Below are positions 19,272 to 27,010 of a DNA stretch of 64,000 bases, one piece after another (the first letter of the stretch is position 1; every line of letters starts with the position of its first letter). This DNA is from Silanimonas sp044377035 (GTDB lineage: Bacteria; Pseudomonadota; Gammaproteobacteria; Xanthomonadales; Xanthomonadaceae). The notes beneath the pieces are model-generated. The model did not search any database. It was not told the origin of the DNA and was given only the letters and a program-made list of their open reading frames with translations. Where the stretch lies: positions 41,762 through 105,761 of the forward strand of contig NZ_JBILJW010000013.1 in NCBI RefSeq assembly GCF_044377035.1. Reading direction: 5' to 3'. A program made the position numbers and the translations under genes.

Positions 19272-19919
19272 TCAAGGCTCGTAGCCCGCCATCAGCCCGG
19301 CGAACAGGCCGGCGTGACGACGCGCCTGGGCCTCACGCCGCAGGCGGTGGGCGATGAAGATCGAACGCAGCTCGTTGGCCGCCGTGTCGAAGTGCTCGTT
19401 GACGATCCAGTAGTCGAACTCGGACGCGTGCGACATCTCCTCCTGCGCGGCGGCGAGACGCTGGGCGATGACCGCCTCGCTGTCCTGCCCGCGGTTGCGC
19501 ATGCGGGTCTCGAGGGTGTCGGTGGACGGCGGCAGGATGAAGACGCTGACTGCGTCGGGGATCTTCTGCCGGACCTGGCGGGCGCCCTGCCAGTCGATCT
19601 CGAGCAGCACGTCCTTGCCCGCAGCCAGCTGCGGCTCGACCGACTGCCGGGCCGTGCCCTTGTAGTCGCCGTGCACCAGCGCGTATTCGAAGAAGTCGCC
19701 GGCGGCGATCATCCGCTCGAACTCGGCCTTGTCGACGAAGTGGTAGTGGTGGGCGTGGCGTTCGCCGGGGCGGGGCGCGCGCGAGGTGTAGCTGATCGAC
19801 AGGGCGATGCCCGGTTCGCGGGCGAGGACGGCGTTGACCATGCTCGACTTGCCGGCGCCGGAGGGCGCGGCGACGACGAACAGGGTGCCGCGTTCGACGG
19901 GGGCGTTGGGGTGGCTCAT
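19272..19919 (-). CDS. gmk: Guanylate kinase
   Basis: Phosphorylates GMP to GDP. The 215-residue protein has the P-loop APSGAGKSS near residue 18, the GMP-binding SYTSRAPRPGE and GDFFEYALVHGDYKGT, LLEIDWQGARQVR, and an Arg-rich lid (ETRMRNRGQDSE). The length is normal. Like E. coli gmk it precedes rpoZ and spoT; a 145-bp gap before rpoZ leaves room for a separate rpoZ promoter. Confidence 0.97.
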   Translation of the reverse strand: MSHPNAPVERGTLFVVAAPSGAGKSSMVNAVLAREPGIALSISYTSRAPRPGERHAHHYHFVDKAEFERMIAAGDFFEYALVHGDYKGTARQSVEPQLAAGKDVLLEIDWQGARQVRQKIPDAVSVFILPPSTDTLETRMRNRGQDSEAVIAQRLAAAQEEMSHASEFDYWIVNEHFDTAANELRSIFIAHRLRREAQARRHAGLFAGLMAGYEP

Positions 19920-19938
19920 GCGGGGCGGGCCTCCGGCC

Positions 19939-20802
19939 TCACTCGATGTTCTGCACTTGTTCGCGGACCTGCTCGATCAGCACCTTCAGTTCGACCGAGG
20001 CCTGGGTCAAGCGGGCGTCGACGGCCTTCGAGCCCAGCGTGTTCGCCTCGCGGTTGAACTCCTGCAGCAGGAAATCGAGGCGGCGGCCAACGGCCTCGCC
20101 GCGCTTCATGGCATGGCGGGCCTCGACCACGTGGGTGGCGAGGCGGTCGAGCTCCTCGTCGACGTCGGCGCGCTGCAGCAGCAGGACGAGTTCCTGCTCG
20201 AGGCGGGCCGGATCGACCTCGACCTTCAGTTCGCCGAAGCGGGTCTCGATGCGCTGGCGGATCGCGCTGCGCAGCTCCGGAAGGACGCCGCGCACGGTGG
20301 CGATGATCGCTTCGATGGCCTTCAGGCGCTCCTCGATCAACGCGGCGAGCGCCTTGCCCTCGCGTTCGCGATGGGCGAGGAAGTCGGCCAGCAGCGCGTC
20401 GGCCAGCGCGGCGGCCTCGGCGCGCAGGGCGTCCATGTCGGTGCCGGCATCGGCCAGGACGCCGGGGAAGGCGAGCAGGTCGGTGAAGCTGGTTTCCAGC
20501 GTGCTGAAGCGCGCGGCGAAGGTGGCGTGCAGCTCGGTGAGCTGTTGCAGGCGCGCCTCGTTCACGCTCAGCGGGCGAAGGGCGTCGCCGCTGCTGCGCA
20601 GGCGAAGGCCGAGGTCGAGCTTTCCGCGCGAGATCTTGGCGGCGATCTTCTCGCGCAGCATCGGCTCCAGCACGCGCAGTTCGTCCGGCAGGCGCAGGGA
20701 GAGTTCGAGGTAGCGATGGTTCACCGCACGCAGCTCGAGGGCGAGCGTGCCGGCGGCGGTGGCGCGTTCGACCGCGGCGAAGGCGGTCATGCTGCGGATC
20801 AT
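19939..20802 (-). CDS. yicC: YicC family endoribonuclease
   Basis: A 287-residue protein from ATG 20802, starting MIRSMTAFAAVER with the family signature followed by LELRAVNHRYLELSLRLPDELR. The C-terminal DUF1732-type end includes GRRLDFLLQEFNREANTLGSKAV. YicC proteins are established as RNases that act with polynucleotide phosphorylase in E. coli. The frame is open further upstream through the rph promoter region, but that part has no family similarity. It is divergent from rph, another RNA-processing gene, with 76 bp between the starts. Confidence 0.95.
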   Translation of the reverse strand: MIRSMTAFAAVERATAAGTLALELRAVNHRYLELSLRLPDELRVLEPMLREKIAAKISRGKLDLGLRLRSSGDALRPLSVNEARLQQLTELHATFAARFSTLETSFTDLLAFPGVLADAGTDMDALRAEAAALADALLADFLAHREREGKALAALIEERLKAIEAIIATVRGVLPELRSAIRQRIETRFGELKVEVDPARLEQELVLLLQRADVDEELDRLATHVVEARHAMKRGEAVGRRLDFLLQEFNREANTLGSKAVDARLTQASVELKVLIEQVREQVQNIE

Positions 20803-20841
20803 GCGGGTGGCTCGCGCGGCGGGCGGCAGGGACGCGGATGG

Positions 20842-20847
20842 TAAACT
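20842..20847 (+). promoter_or_regulatory. Probable -10 element (TAAACT) upstream of rph
   Basis: TAAACT followed by CCGC lies 31 bp before the rph ATG, in the same relation to the gene as TATACT before mrcA. No -35 box is convincing. Confidence 0.45.
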
Positions 20848-20878
20848 CCGCGCCCTTTCGCCACCACCGGCCCGCACC

Positions 20879-21595
20879 ATGACCGTCATCGCCCGCCCCA
20901 GTGGCCGCCAACCCGACCAGATGCGCGAGGTCCGCATCGAGCGCCGCTACACCAAGCACGCCGAAGGCTCGGTGCTGGTGAGCTTCGGCGACACCAAGGT
21001 GCTCTGCACCGCCAGCGTCGAGGAGCGCGTGCCGGGCTTCCTGCGCGGCAAGGGCGAAGGCTGGATCACCGCCGAGTACGGCATGCTGCCGCGCTCGACC
21101 AACTCGCGCATGGGCCGCGAGGCAGCCCAGGGCAAGCAGGGCGGCCGCACGCTGGAGATCCAGCGCCTGATCGGCCGCAGCCTGCGGGCCTGCGTGGATC
21201 GCAACGCACTGGGCGAACGCACCATCACGCTCGACTGCGACGTGCTGCAGGCCGACGGCGGCACGCGCACCGCGGCGATCACCGGCGCCTACGTGGCCCT
21301 GGTGGATGCGGTCTCGACGCTGAAGACCTCGCGCAACCCGATCTTCGGCGCCGTGGCGGCGGTCTCGGTGGGCATCTACCGCGGCGAACCGGTGCTCGAC
21401 CTCGACTACGCCGAAGACAGCGACTGCGATACCGACATGAACGTGGTGATGAACGACGGCGGTGGTTTCATCGAGGTGCAAGGCACCGCCGAGGGCCATG
21501 CCTTCCGCCGCAGCGAGATGGACGCGATGCTGGCTTTGGCCGAGAAGGGCATCGCCGAGCTGGTCGCTGCGCAGCGCGCGGCGCTGGCGGGCTGA
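20879..21595 (+). CDS. rph: Ribonuclease PH
   Basis: A phosphorolytic 3'-5' exoribonuclease that trims tRNA 3' ends. The 238-residue protein begins RPSGRQPDQMREVRIERRYTK, then EGSVLVSFGDTKVLCTASVE, the RGKGEGWITAEYGMLPRST segment, GREAAQGKQGGRTLEIQRLIGRS with phosphate-binding Arg residues, and LDLDYAEDSDCDTDMNVVM. The normal length and intact C-terminus suggest an active enzyme (the E. coli K-12 copy, by contrast, is frameshifted in some strains). It heads an rph-VOC-rdgB-hemW run. Confidence 0.97.
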   Translation: MTVIARPSGRQPDQMREVRIERRYTKHAEGSVLVSFGDTKVLCTASVEERVPGFLRGKGEGWITAEYGMLPRSTNSRMGREAAQGKQGGRTLEIQRLIGRSLRACVDRNALGERTITLDCDVLQADGGTRTAAITGAYVALVDAVSTLKTSRNPIFGAVAAVSVGIYRGEPVLDLDYAEDSDCDTDMNVVMNDGGGFIEVQGTAEGHAFRRSEMDAMLALAEKGIAELVAAQRAALAG

Positions 21596-21605
21596 ACACT
21601 CCCGA

Positions 21606-22013
21606 ATGAACCGCCACCTCGCCCTCTTCGCGCTCGTCGTCGACGATTACGACACCGCCATCCGCCACTACGTCGATGATCTTGGCTTCACGCTCGTCTG
21701 CGACGAGGACCGCGGCAACGGCAAGCGCTGGGTGGAAGTGACGCCCTCGCCCACCTCGCAGTGCCGCGTGCTGCTGGCGAAGGCCGCGACGGAAGCGCAA
21801 AAGACCCGCATCGGCGACCAGACCGGCGGGCGCGTCGGCTTCTTCCTGCACACCGATGATTTCGACCGCGACCACGCGGCGATGACCGCCCGCGGCGTGC
21901 GTTTCGCGGAAACCCCGCGCGACGAGCCCTACGGCAAGGTGGTGGTCTTCATCGACCGCTACGGAAACCGCTGGGACCTGATCCAGCCAGCCATTGGCGG
22001 AGCGCAGGCATGA
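21606..22013 (+). CDS. VOC family (glyoxalase/bleomycin resistance-like) protein
   Basis: A 135-residue single-domain protein from ATG 21606. It shows the VOC beta-alpha-beta-beta-beta pattern: LALFALVVDDYDTAIRHYVDDLGF, then GGRVGFFLHTDDFDRDHAAMTARGV and GKVVVFIDRYGNRWDLIQP. The family holds metal-dependent lyases, isomerases and dioxygenases and also binding proteins; the substrate cannot be inferred. It is 10 bp after rph and overlaps rdgB by 4 bp, so it is translated with them. Confidence 0.9.
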   Translation: MNRHLALFALVVDDYDTAIRHYVDDLGFTLVCDEDRGNGKRWVEVTPSPTSQCRVLLAKAATEAQKTRIGDQTGGRVGFFLHTDDFDRDHAAMTARGVRFAETPRDEPYGKVVVFIDRYGNRWDLIQPAIGGAQA

Positions 22014-22624
22014 AGGTGGTCCTCGCCAGCGGCAACAAGGGCAAGCTCGCCGAACTCGGCGAGCTGCTGGCCGGCGCCGGGCTCGAACTCGTGCCGCAGG
22101 GCGCGCTGGGCATCGCGGATCCGGTCGAGGACGGCCACACCTTCGTCGAGAACGCGCTGATCAAGGCGCGCAACGCGTCGAGGCTTTCCGGCCTCCCCGC
22201 GCTGGCCGACGACTCCGGCCTGATCGTCGATGCGCTCGGCGGCGCGCCGGGCCTCATCAGCGCGCACTACGCCGGCGTGCACGGCGACGCGGCGGGCAAT
22301 ATCGCCAAACTGCTCGGCGAACTGCAGGGCGTGCCGACGGAACGCCGCACGGCGCGCTTCTATTGCTGCCTCGTGCTGCTGCGCCACGCCGAGGACCCGC
22401 AACCACTCATCGCTGAAGGCGAATGGCCGGGCCTGATCCTCGACGCGCCGCGCGGTGACGGCGGCTTCGGCTACGACCCCGTGTTCTTCGACCCGGCCAC
22501 CGGGCTCGGGGCCGGCGAGATGCCGCCCGAGCAGAAGAACCCGATCAGCCACCGTGGCCGGGCATTGGCCGTGCTCAAGGCCCGACTGGCGGACTGGATC
22601 GCGCGCGGCGCGGCCGGCGGCTGA
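22010..22624 (+). CDS. rdgB: RdgB/HAM1 non-canonical purine NTP pyrophosphatase
   Basis: A 204-residue housecleaning enzyme hydrolysing dITP, XTP and ITP to monophosphates. It has the N-terminal VVLASGNKGKLAELGELL, ENALIKARNAS, LADDSGLIVDALGGAPGLISAHYAG with the catalytic Asp residues, GDGGFGYDPVFF, and ISHRGRALAVLKARL at the C-terminus. The 4-bp overlap with the VOC gene and the 3-bp gap to hemW fit one operon; the rph-rdgB-hemW order is widely conserved. Confidence 0.97.
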   Translation: MKVVLASGNKGKLAELGELLAGAGLELVPQGALGIADPVEDGHTFVENALIKARNASRLSGLPALADDSGLIVDALGGAPGLISAHYAGVHGDAAGNIAKLLGELQGVPTERRTARFYCCLVLLRHAEDPQPLIAEGEWPGLILDAPRGDGGFGYDPVFFDPATGLGAGEMPPEQKNPISHRGRALAVLKARLADWIARGAAGG

Positions 22625-22627
22625 CCC

Positions 22628-23860
22628 ATGCACGCGCACGGCGAGCACTGCACCCCCGACTGCGCGCATGACCGCGCGCACGACACCGCCCCGGCCCTCG
22701 TGCCGGGCCCGCTGGCGCTCTACATCCACATCCCTTGGTGCGTGCGGAAGTGCCCGTACTGCGACTTCAACTCGCACCAGCGGCCGCAGGAACTCCCGGT
22801 GGCCGAGTACGTCGCCGCGCTGGTGCGCGACCTCGAGTTCGACCTGCCGAACGTCTGGGGCCGCACGGTGCACAGCGTGTTCTTCGGCGGTGGCACGCCC
22901 AGCCTGTTCCCCGCCTCGGCCATCAACGACATCCTCGCGGCCTGCAGTGCGCGCCTGCGCTTCGCACCGGGCGCGGAAGTGACACTGGAATGCAATCCGG
23001 GCACGGCCGAGTTCGACCGCTTCGAGGGCTATCGCGCCGCCGGCGTGAACCGCTTGAGCTTCGGCGTGCAGAGCTTCGACGACGGCTGTTTGCGGGCCCT
23101 CGGCCGCATCCACGACAGCGGGGAGGCGGAGCGCGCGGTGAAGCTGGCGCAGGACGCCGGCCTCGACAACCTCAACATCGACCTGATGTACGCACTGCCG
23201 AACCAGACGATGGCGATGGCGCTGCACGACGTCGAGCGCGCGGTCGCCCTGCAGCCGGCGCACCTCTCGCACTACCACCTGACGATGGAGCCCAACACCG
23301 TCTTCGCCGCGCGCCCGCCCGAGGGCCTGCCGGATGAAGACGACGCGTGGGCGATGCAGGAGGCCTGCCAGCAGCGGGTCGCGGAAGCCGGTTTCGGCCA
23401 CTACGAAATCTCAGCCTACGCGAAGCCCGGCCGGCAGAGCCGCCACAACCTCAACTACTGGACCTATGCCGACTACCTCGGCATCGGTGCCGGCGCGCAC
23501 GGCAAGATCAGCTTCGGCCACGACGGCCGCATCCTGCGCCGCTGGAAGAAGAAGAACCCGCGCGAGTACCTCGCCGCCCTTGCCATTGGATCGCCGGAGG
23601 GAGCGCACATCGGCGGCGACGAGGACGTGCTGATGCCGGCGCGCCCCTTCGACTACATGCTCAACCGACTGCGCCTGCATGCCCCGTTCGCGCTCACCGA
23701 GTTCGAGCAGGCCACCGGCCTGTCGCGCCGCGCGATCGCCGGCGAGATCGTGATGGCCGAAGACCGCGGCTGGCTCGAAGGCAATGGCGAGGTCTATGCG
23801 CTCACCGCGCAGGGCCGCAACTTCAACAACGATCTGGTCAGCCTGTTCCTGAAGGACTGA
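22628..23860 (+). CDS. hemW: Radical SAM heme chaperone HemW
   Basis: A 410-residue radical SAM protein. The cluster motif CVRKCPYC (Cx3Cx2C) follows the family's LALYIHIPW. Other conserved parts are HSVFFGGGTPSLF, VTLECNPGT, NRLSFGVQSFDDGCLRALGRIH, LNIDLMYALPNQT and YEISAYAKPGRQSRHNLNYW. Related proteins were long called oxygen-independent coproporphyrinogen oxidases but bind and transfer heme. The first 27 residues are unusual: a His/Cys/Asp-rich stretch (MHAHGEHCTPDCAHDRAHD) ahead of the fold, possibly metal- or heme-binding. A later in-frame start would be needed to remove it, and none is obvious before the motif. Confidence 0.95.
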   Translation: MHAHGEHCTPDCAHDRAHDTAPALVPGPLALYIHIPWCVRKCPYCDFNSHQRPQELPVAEYVAALVRDLEFDLPNVWGRTVHSVFFGGGTPSLFPASAINDILAACSARLRFAPGAEVTLECNPGTAEFDRFEGYRAAGVNRLSFGVQSFDDGCLRALGRIHDSGEAERAVKLAQDAGLDNLNIDLMYALPNQTMAMALHDVERAVALQPAHLSHYHLTMEPNTVFAARPPEGLPDEDDAWAMQEACQQRVAEAGFGHYEISAYAKPGRQSRHNLNYWTYADYLGIGAGAHGKISFGHDGRILRRWKKKNPREYLAALAIGSPEGAHIGGDEDVLMPARPFDYMLNRLRLHAPFALTEFEQATGLSRRAIAGEIVMAEDRGWLEGNGEVYALTAQGRNFNNDLVSLFLKD

Positions 23861-23878
23861 CGCCGCGGGCGCTCTGGC

Positions 23879-24478
23879 TCAGAAGCGGATCGGCGTGGCG
23901 TAGGGCACAGGCATGCGCAGGGCCTCGTCGCGGTCGATGCCGCTGATGAGGTGGTGAAGCGCACGGATCACGCCCGCATGCGTGAACCACAGCGTCGGTT
24001 CGCGGTGTTCCTCAAGCGCCGCCGCCACGCGCGCTTCCAGATCGAGGTAACGCTCACCGTCCGGCATGCGATAGCCGGTGGGATCCGCCGCCCAGGCATC
24101 CAAGGCACCACGATCGATGGCGTGCCAAGGCTGGGATTCCCACTGCCCGAAATGCAGTTCGGCGAGGCGCTCGTCGAACCGGATCCGGCGCACGTCAGAC
24201 CGCGCCTTCGCCGTCGGCCAAGGGGTGGGCGGCACGCCGCGCGAGGGTTGGACCTCGATGCGGAAGGCCCGCGCGGTGGCTTCGGCCAGTTCACGGGCAC
24301 GCGAGAGCGGGCTGCTCGCGATGGGCCAATCCGGAAGGGCAAGGCGTAGTCGGCGTGCCGCGTCGCTGACATCGCGCGAATGCACGGGCAAGTCACTGTG
24401 GCCGTAGCAGACGCCCTGCCCGCCTTTCACCGGCGTGTGGCGGATGGCGATCAACGGCGGAGGTCGGCGGGTCGACAC
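23879..24478 (-). CDS. cobC: Histidine phosphatase family protein, probable alpha-ribazole phosphatase CobC
   Basis: A 199-residue phosphoglycerate-mutase-fold enzyme. The motif LIAIRHTPV (catalytic His), VCYGHSDLPV, ASPLSRARELAEA, FDERLAELHFGQWESQPWHAI and WFTHAGVIRALHHL fit the CobC branch, which dephosphorylates alpha-ribazole phosphate or adenosylcobalamin phosphate. GTG 24478 is proposed as start, 4 bp after the cobS stop; TTG 24490 is an alternative. No clear ribosome site precedes either, so translation is probably coupled to cobS. Its place behind cobT and cobS supports the cobalamin role. Confidence 0.85.
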   Translation of the reverse strand: MSTRRPPPLIAIRHTPVKGGQGVCYGHSDLPVHSRDVSDAARRLRLALPDWPIASSPLSRARELAEATARAFRIEVQPSRGVPPTPWPTAKARSDVRRIRFDERLAELHFGQWESQPWHAIDRGALDAWAADPTGYRMPDGERYLDLEARVAAALEEHREPTLWFTHAGVIRALHHLISGIDRDEALRMPVPYATPIRF

Positions 24479-24482
24479 AGAC

Positions 24483-25310
24483 TTAGGCAAACCAGGGCAG
24501 CAGGGGCAGCATCGCGACACAAGCCAGAAGGAAGGCGGTTTCGCCCAATTGTTCAGCACAGCCGAGGGTGTCGCCGGTAAAGCCGCCCAAGCGCCGGCGA
24601 TACCAGCGGGCGCACCAGGCATGCACCGCGGCGACGGCCGCCGCACCAGCTCCCCACAGTGGCCACGCTGCTGGCTCGCTGGTCGTAAAGGCCAACAGCG
24701 GGAGCACCGACAGCCCCAGCGCCACGACGAGCCCGAGTGGCCCGAGGGCGACGGCGAGCGGCTTGCTCTTCCCGTCGTCATCGCGCACGTAATCCAGCCG
24801 GGCCATCAGGACCGTCGCGCCGCCGCGTGCCACGACGTGCGCGGCCAATAGCGCCGGCACCGCAACCACCAGTGGCAAGGCTGCCAACGCCGCCCAACGC
24901 AGGCCGGTGACCAGCAGCAGGGCAAGCGCGCCGTAACTGCCAAGACGAGAGTCCTTCATGATCACGAGCGCCTTCGCGCGATCGACATGGCCGCCCAGCG
25001 CATCGAAGGTGTCGGCAAGGCCGTCCTCGTGGAACGCCCCAGTGACGATGGCACCCACGGCCAGCGCCAAGCCCGCTGCGATCGGCATCGGGAGCACCTG
25101 GGCGGCCCCCCACAGGGTCGCGGCGCTCAGCCCCCCGACGATCAGGCCAACGGCCGGGAACCATTTCGCCGCGTCGTTCAACCACTCGGGGTGAAAGCCC
25201 TCGAAGTGCGGCGTAGGAAGGCGGGTAAAGAACTGCACCGCCAGCCAGAACGCGCGCCACTCGCGGCGGAACACGCCCAGCGGCGCGGCGTCATTCGACT
25301 CGACGTTCAC
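24483..25310 (-). CDS. cobS: Adenosylcobinamide-GDP ribazoletransferase CobS
   Basis: A 275-residue integral membrane enzyme that joins alpha-ribazole (phosphate) to adenosylcobinamide-GDP. The N-terminal FLAVQFFTRLPTP-like start, FPAVGLIVGGLSAATLWG, the metal-binding TGAFHEDGLADTFDALGG and MKDSRLGSYGALALLL are family signatures, followed by several hydrophobic helices. It overlaps cobT by 4 bp and precedes cobC. Confidence 0.96.
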   Translation of the reverse strand: MNVESNDAAPLGVFRREWRAFWLAVQFFTRLPTPHFEGFHPEWLNDAAKWFPAVGLIVGGLSAATLWGAAQVLPMPIAAGLALAVGAIVTGAFHEDGLADTFDALGGHVDRAKALVIMKDSRLGSYGALALLLVTGLRWAALAALPLVVAVPALLAAHVVARGGATVLMARLDYVRDDDGKSKPLAVALGPLGLVVALGLSVLPLLAFTTSEPAAWPLWGAGAAAVAAVHAWCARWYRRRLGGFTGDTLGCAEQLGETAFLLACVAMLPLLPWFA

Positions 25311-26440
25311 GCGCGATCCGAGACGCCGGCGCTGTCAAACGTGGCCATCTCGGCCAGCAGGGCGCAAGCCGCTCGAAGCAGGGGCAGCGCGAGGATCGCA
25401 CCACTGCCCTCTCCCAAGCGCAGGCCGAGCGCCAGCAGGGGCTCGGCGTCGAGCTGGGCCAGCCAACGCGCATGGGGCGCCTCGGCCGACACGTGCGCGA
25501 ACACCAGGAAAGGCTTGATCGCGGGGTCGATGGCGAGGGCGAGCGCCGCCGCCGCGGTCGCAATGAAGCCATCGACCACGACAAGGGCCCGAACCGAACC
25601 GGCGCCAAGCAGTGCGCCGGCCATCATCGCGATCTCGAAGCCACCGACCGCGGCGAGCACGCGCAGCGCGCCATCCGACGTACCGACGATTGGACGCTCT
25701 GTGTGCGCGGCGAGATTGTTCGCCTTCAGCGCTCGGGCGACGACCTTGGCCTTGCGCGTCAGGCCCGCATCATCAACGCCCGTGCCACGGCCGACGCAAT
25801 CGGACGGTGATTCCCCCGTGAGCGCTGCCATGATCGCAGCGGCGCTGGTGGTGTTGCCGATGCCCATCTCGCCAAGCACCAGCACCGACTGCGCGGCCAA
25901 GCCGCGGCCGATCGCGACGCCCGCTTCCAGAGCGGCGACGGCCTGCGGGGCGCCCATCGCCGGCCCGTTGGCGAAGTTGGCCGTGCCGTTGGCGATGCGG
26001 CGCGAGAGCAGCATCGGATGGTCGGCCAGCACCGAGGCCACGCCGGCATCAACGACCGCAAGGCGCGCATCGAACTGCCGCGCGAGCACGCTGATGGCGG
26101 CGCCCCCGGCGAGGAAGTTCGCCACCATCTGCGCAGTGACGGCCTGTGGGTACGGCGAGACGCCCTCGGCGACCACGCCGTGGTCCCCCGCGAACACGCG
26201 CACCTCGGCCTGCGCCACCCGCGGGTCGACGCAGTCCTGCACCAGGGCGAGCTGCAGCGCCAGGTCCTCGAGTCGGCCCAGGGATCCCGGCGGTTTGGTC
26301 TTGTTGTCGAGCGCGTGGCGTACCCGGCGCGCGAGGTCACCATCGACCTCGATACGAGGCAGCGTGGGCGGCGTGAACGACGCGGCAGGGGCGGCGCTCG
26401 ACGGAGGGGCTTCGGCAGGCATCGGGACTTCACGGAACAC
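25307..26440 (-). CDS. cobT: Nicotinate-nucleotide--dimethylbenzimidazole phosphoribosyltransferase CobT
   Basis: Activates the lower ligand base of cobalamin to alpha-ribazole phosphate. The 377-residue protein has DNKTKPPGSLGRLEDLALQLA, the loop VFAGDHGVVAEGVSPYPQAVT, LGEMGIGNTTSAAAI, CVGRGTGVDDAGL, GGFEIAMMAGA and LRLGEGSGAILALPLL, which holds the catalytic Glu. An alternative ATG six codons in would remove only MFREVP. It is the first gene of cobTSC. The cobinamide kinase gene cobU/cobP, often adjacent, is not present in this window. Confidence 0.96.
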   Translation of the reverse strand: MFREVPMPAEAPPSSAAPAASFTPPTLPRIEVDGDLARRVRHALDNKTKPPGSLGRLEDLALQLALVQDCVDPRVAQAEVRVFAGDHGVVAEGVSPYPQAVTAQMVANFLAGGAAISVLARQFDARLAVVDAGVASVLADHPMLLSRRIANGTANFANGPAMGAPQAVAALEAGVAIGRGLAAQSVLVLGEMGIGNTTSAAAIMAALTGESPSDCVGRGTGVDDAGLTRKAKVVARALKANNLAAHTERPIVGTSDGALRVLAAVGGFEIAMMAGALLGAGSVRALVVVDGFIATAAAALALAIDPAIKPFLVFAHVSAEAPHARWLAQLDAEPLLALGLRLGEGSGAILALPLLRAACALLAEMATFDSAGVSDRA

Positions 26441-26482
26441 GGAACAGGCCGAGCAGTATCGTTCGCCAAGGAGGTTTTTCCC

Positions 26483-26665
26483 ATGCTGCGTTCCCGCTCC
26501 ATCGACTGCCCGTACTGCGGCGAACCCATCGAGGTCGAGATCGAAACGACCGACGAGGCGCAGCGCTACATCGAGGACTGTCAGGTGTGCTGCCGGCCGA
26601 TCGAGTTCGAGCTGCGCCCCGGTGCCCGCGGAGGACGGCTGCGGGTATTCCGCGACGACGAGTGA
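26483..26665 (+). CDS. CPXCG motif-containing cysteine-rich small protein
   Basis: A 60-residue protein from ATG 26483, preceded by a perfect AAGGAGGT ribosome site at 26468-26475. It begins MLRSRSIDCPYCGEPIEVEI (CPYCG) and carries a second Cys group, DCQVCCRPIEF, so four cysteines can form a zinc ribbon. This is the small CPXCG family found across gammaproteobacteria; its function is not known. It lies divergent from cobT and ends just before the cobalamin riboswitch promoter, with no evident functional tie to either. Confidence 0.9.
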   Translation: MLRSRSIDCPYCGEPIEVEIETTDEAQRYIEDCQVCCRPIEFELRPGARGGRLRVFRDDE

Positions 26666-26687
26666 GCCGAGGCCTTCACGAATCCGC

Positions 26688-26693
26688 TACACT
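26688..26693 (+). promoter_or_regulatory. Probable -10 element of the btuB leader
   Basis: TACACT followed by CCGCCAC, placed so that transcription would start almost exactly at the first base of the cobalamin riboswitch. It is the third example in this window of a TANACTCCGC box. Confidence 0.45.
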
Positions 26694-26702
26694 CCGCCAC
26701 GC

Positions 26703-26862
26703 TGAAGGTGTTCGGGAAGCCGGTGTGAATCCGGCACTGCCCCCGCAACGGTAATCCGCCAACCACCTGCCAGATCGCCACTGGGGCTAGCCCTGGGAAG
26801 GCGGCAGGCCGCGATGCGCCACGCATCGCAAGCGGAGAGTCCGGAGACCGGCCTTCAGACCG
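26703..26862 (+). promoter_or_regulatory. Cobalamin (B12) riboswitch
   Basis: The sequence contains the conserved elements of the cobalamin aptamer in order: the 5' GAAGGTG stem, the core GCCGGTGTGAATCCGGCAC at 26719-26737, the CTGCCCCCGCAACGGTAA segment at 26737-26753, a CTGGGAAGGCGGCAGGCC arm, a peripheral hairpin (GCGATGCG/CGCATCGC, 26811-26829) and the 3' AGAGTCCGGAGACC at 26836-26849. B12 binding normally represses the downstream gene. The 150 bp between aptamer and btuB hold two further hairpins, with stems at 26866-26887 and 26915-26939, likely parts of the expression platform, and no gene. Confidence 0.93.
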
Positions 26863-27010
26863 TCGACGCGCCACATCCCGGGCGCGTGGGCGGTCATGGC
26901 GCGCTGCGGTGGGCAGCGAGGCGTGGGCTCGGCCTCGCTTCGTCGCGGCCGATCGACGTCCTTGCGTTCCCGCTCGCGCCTCCCGCGGGTGTGCGCTGCA
27001 AAAACCAAGG

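Noticed and set aside
16563..20057. Plus-strand open frame of about 1160 codons opposite spoT, rpoZ and gmk
   Set aside because: All three minus-strand genes are certain. The frame crosses several gene boundaries and codes a low-complexity Arg/His/Asp-rich sequence.
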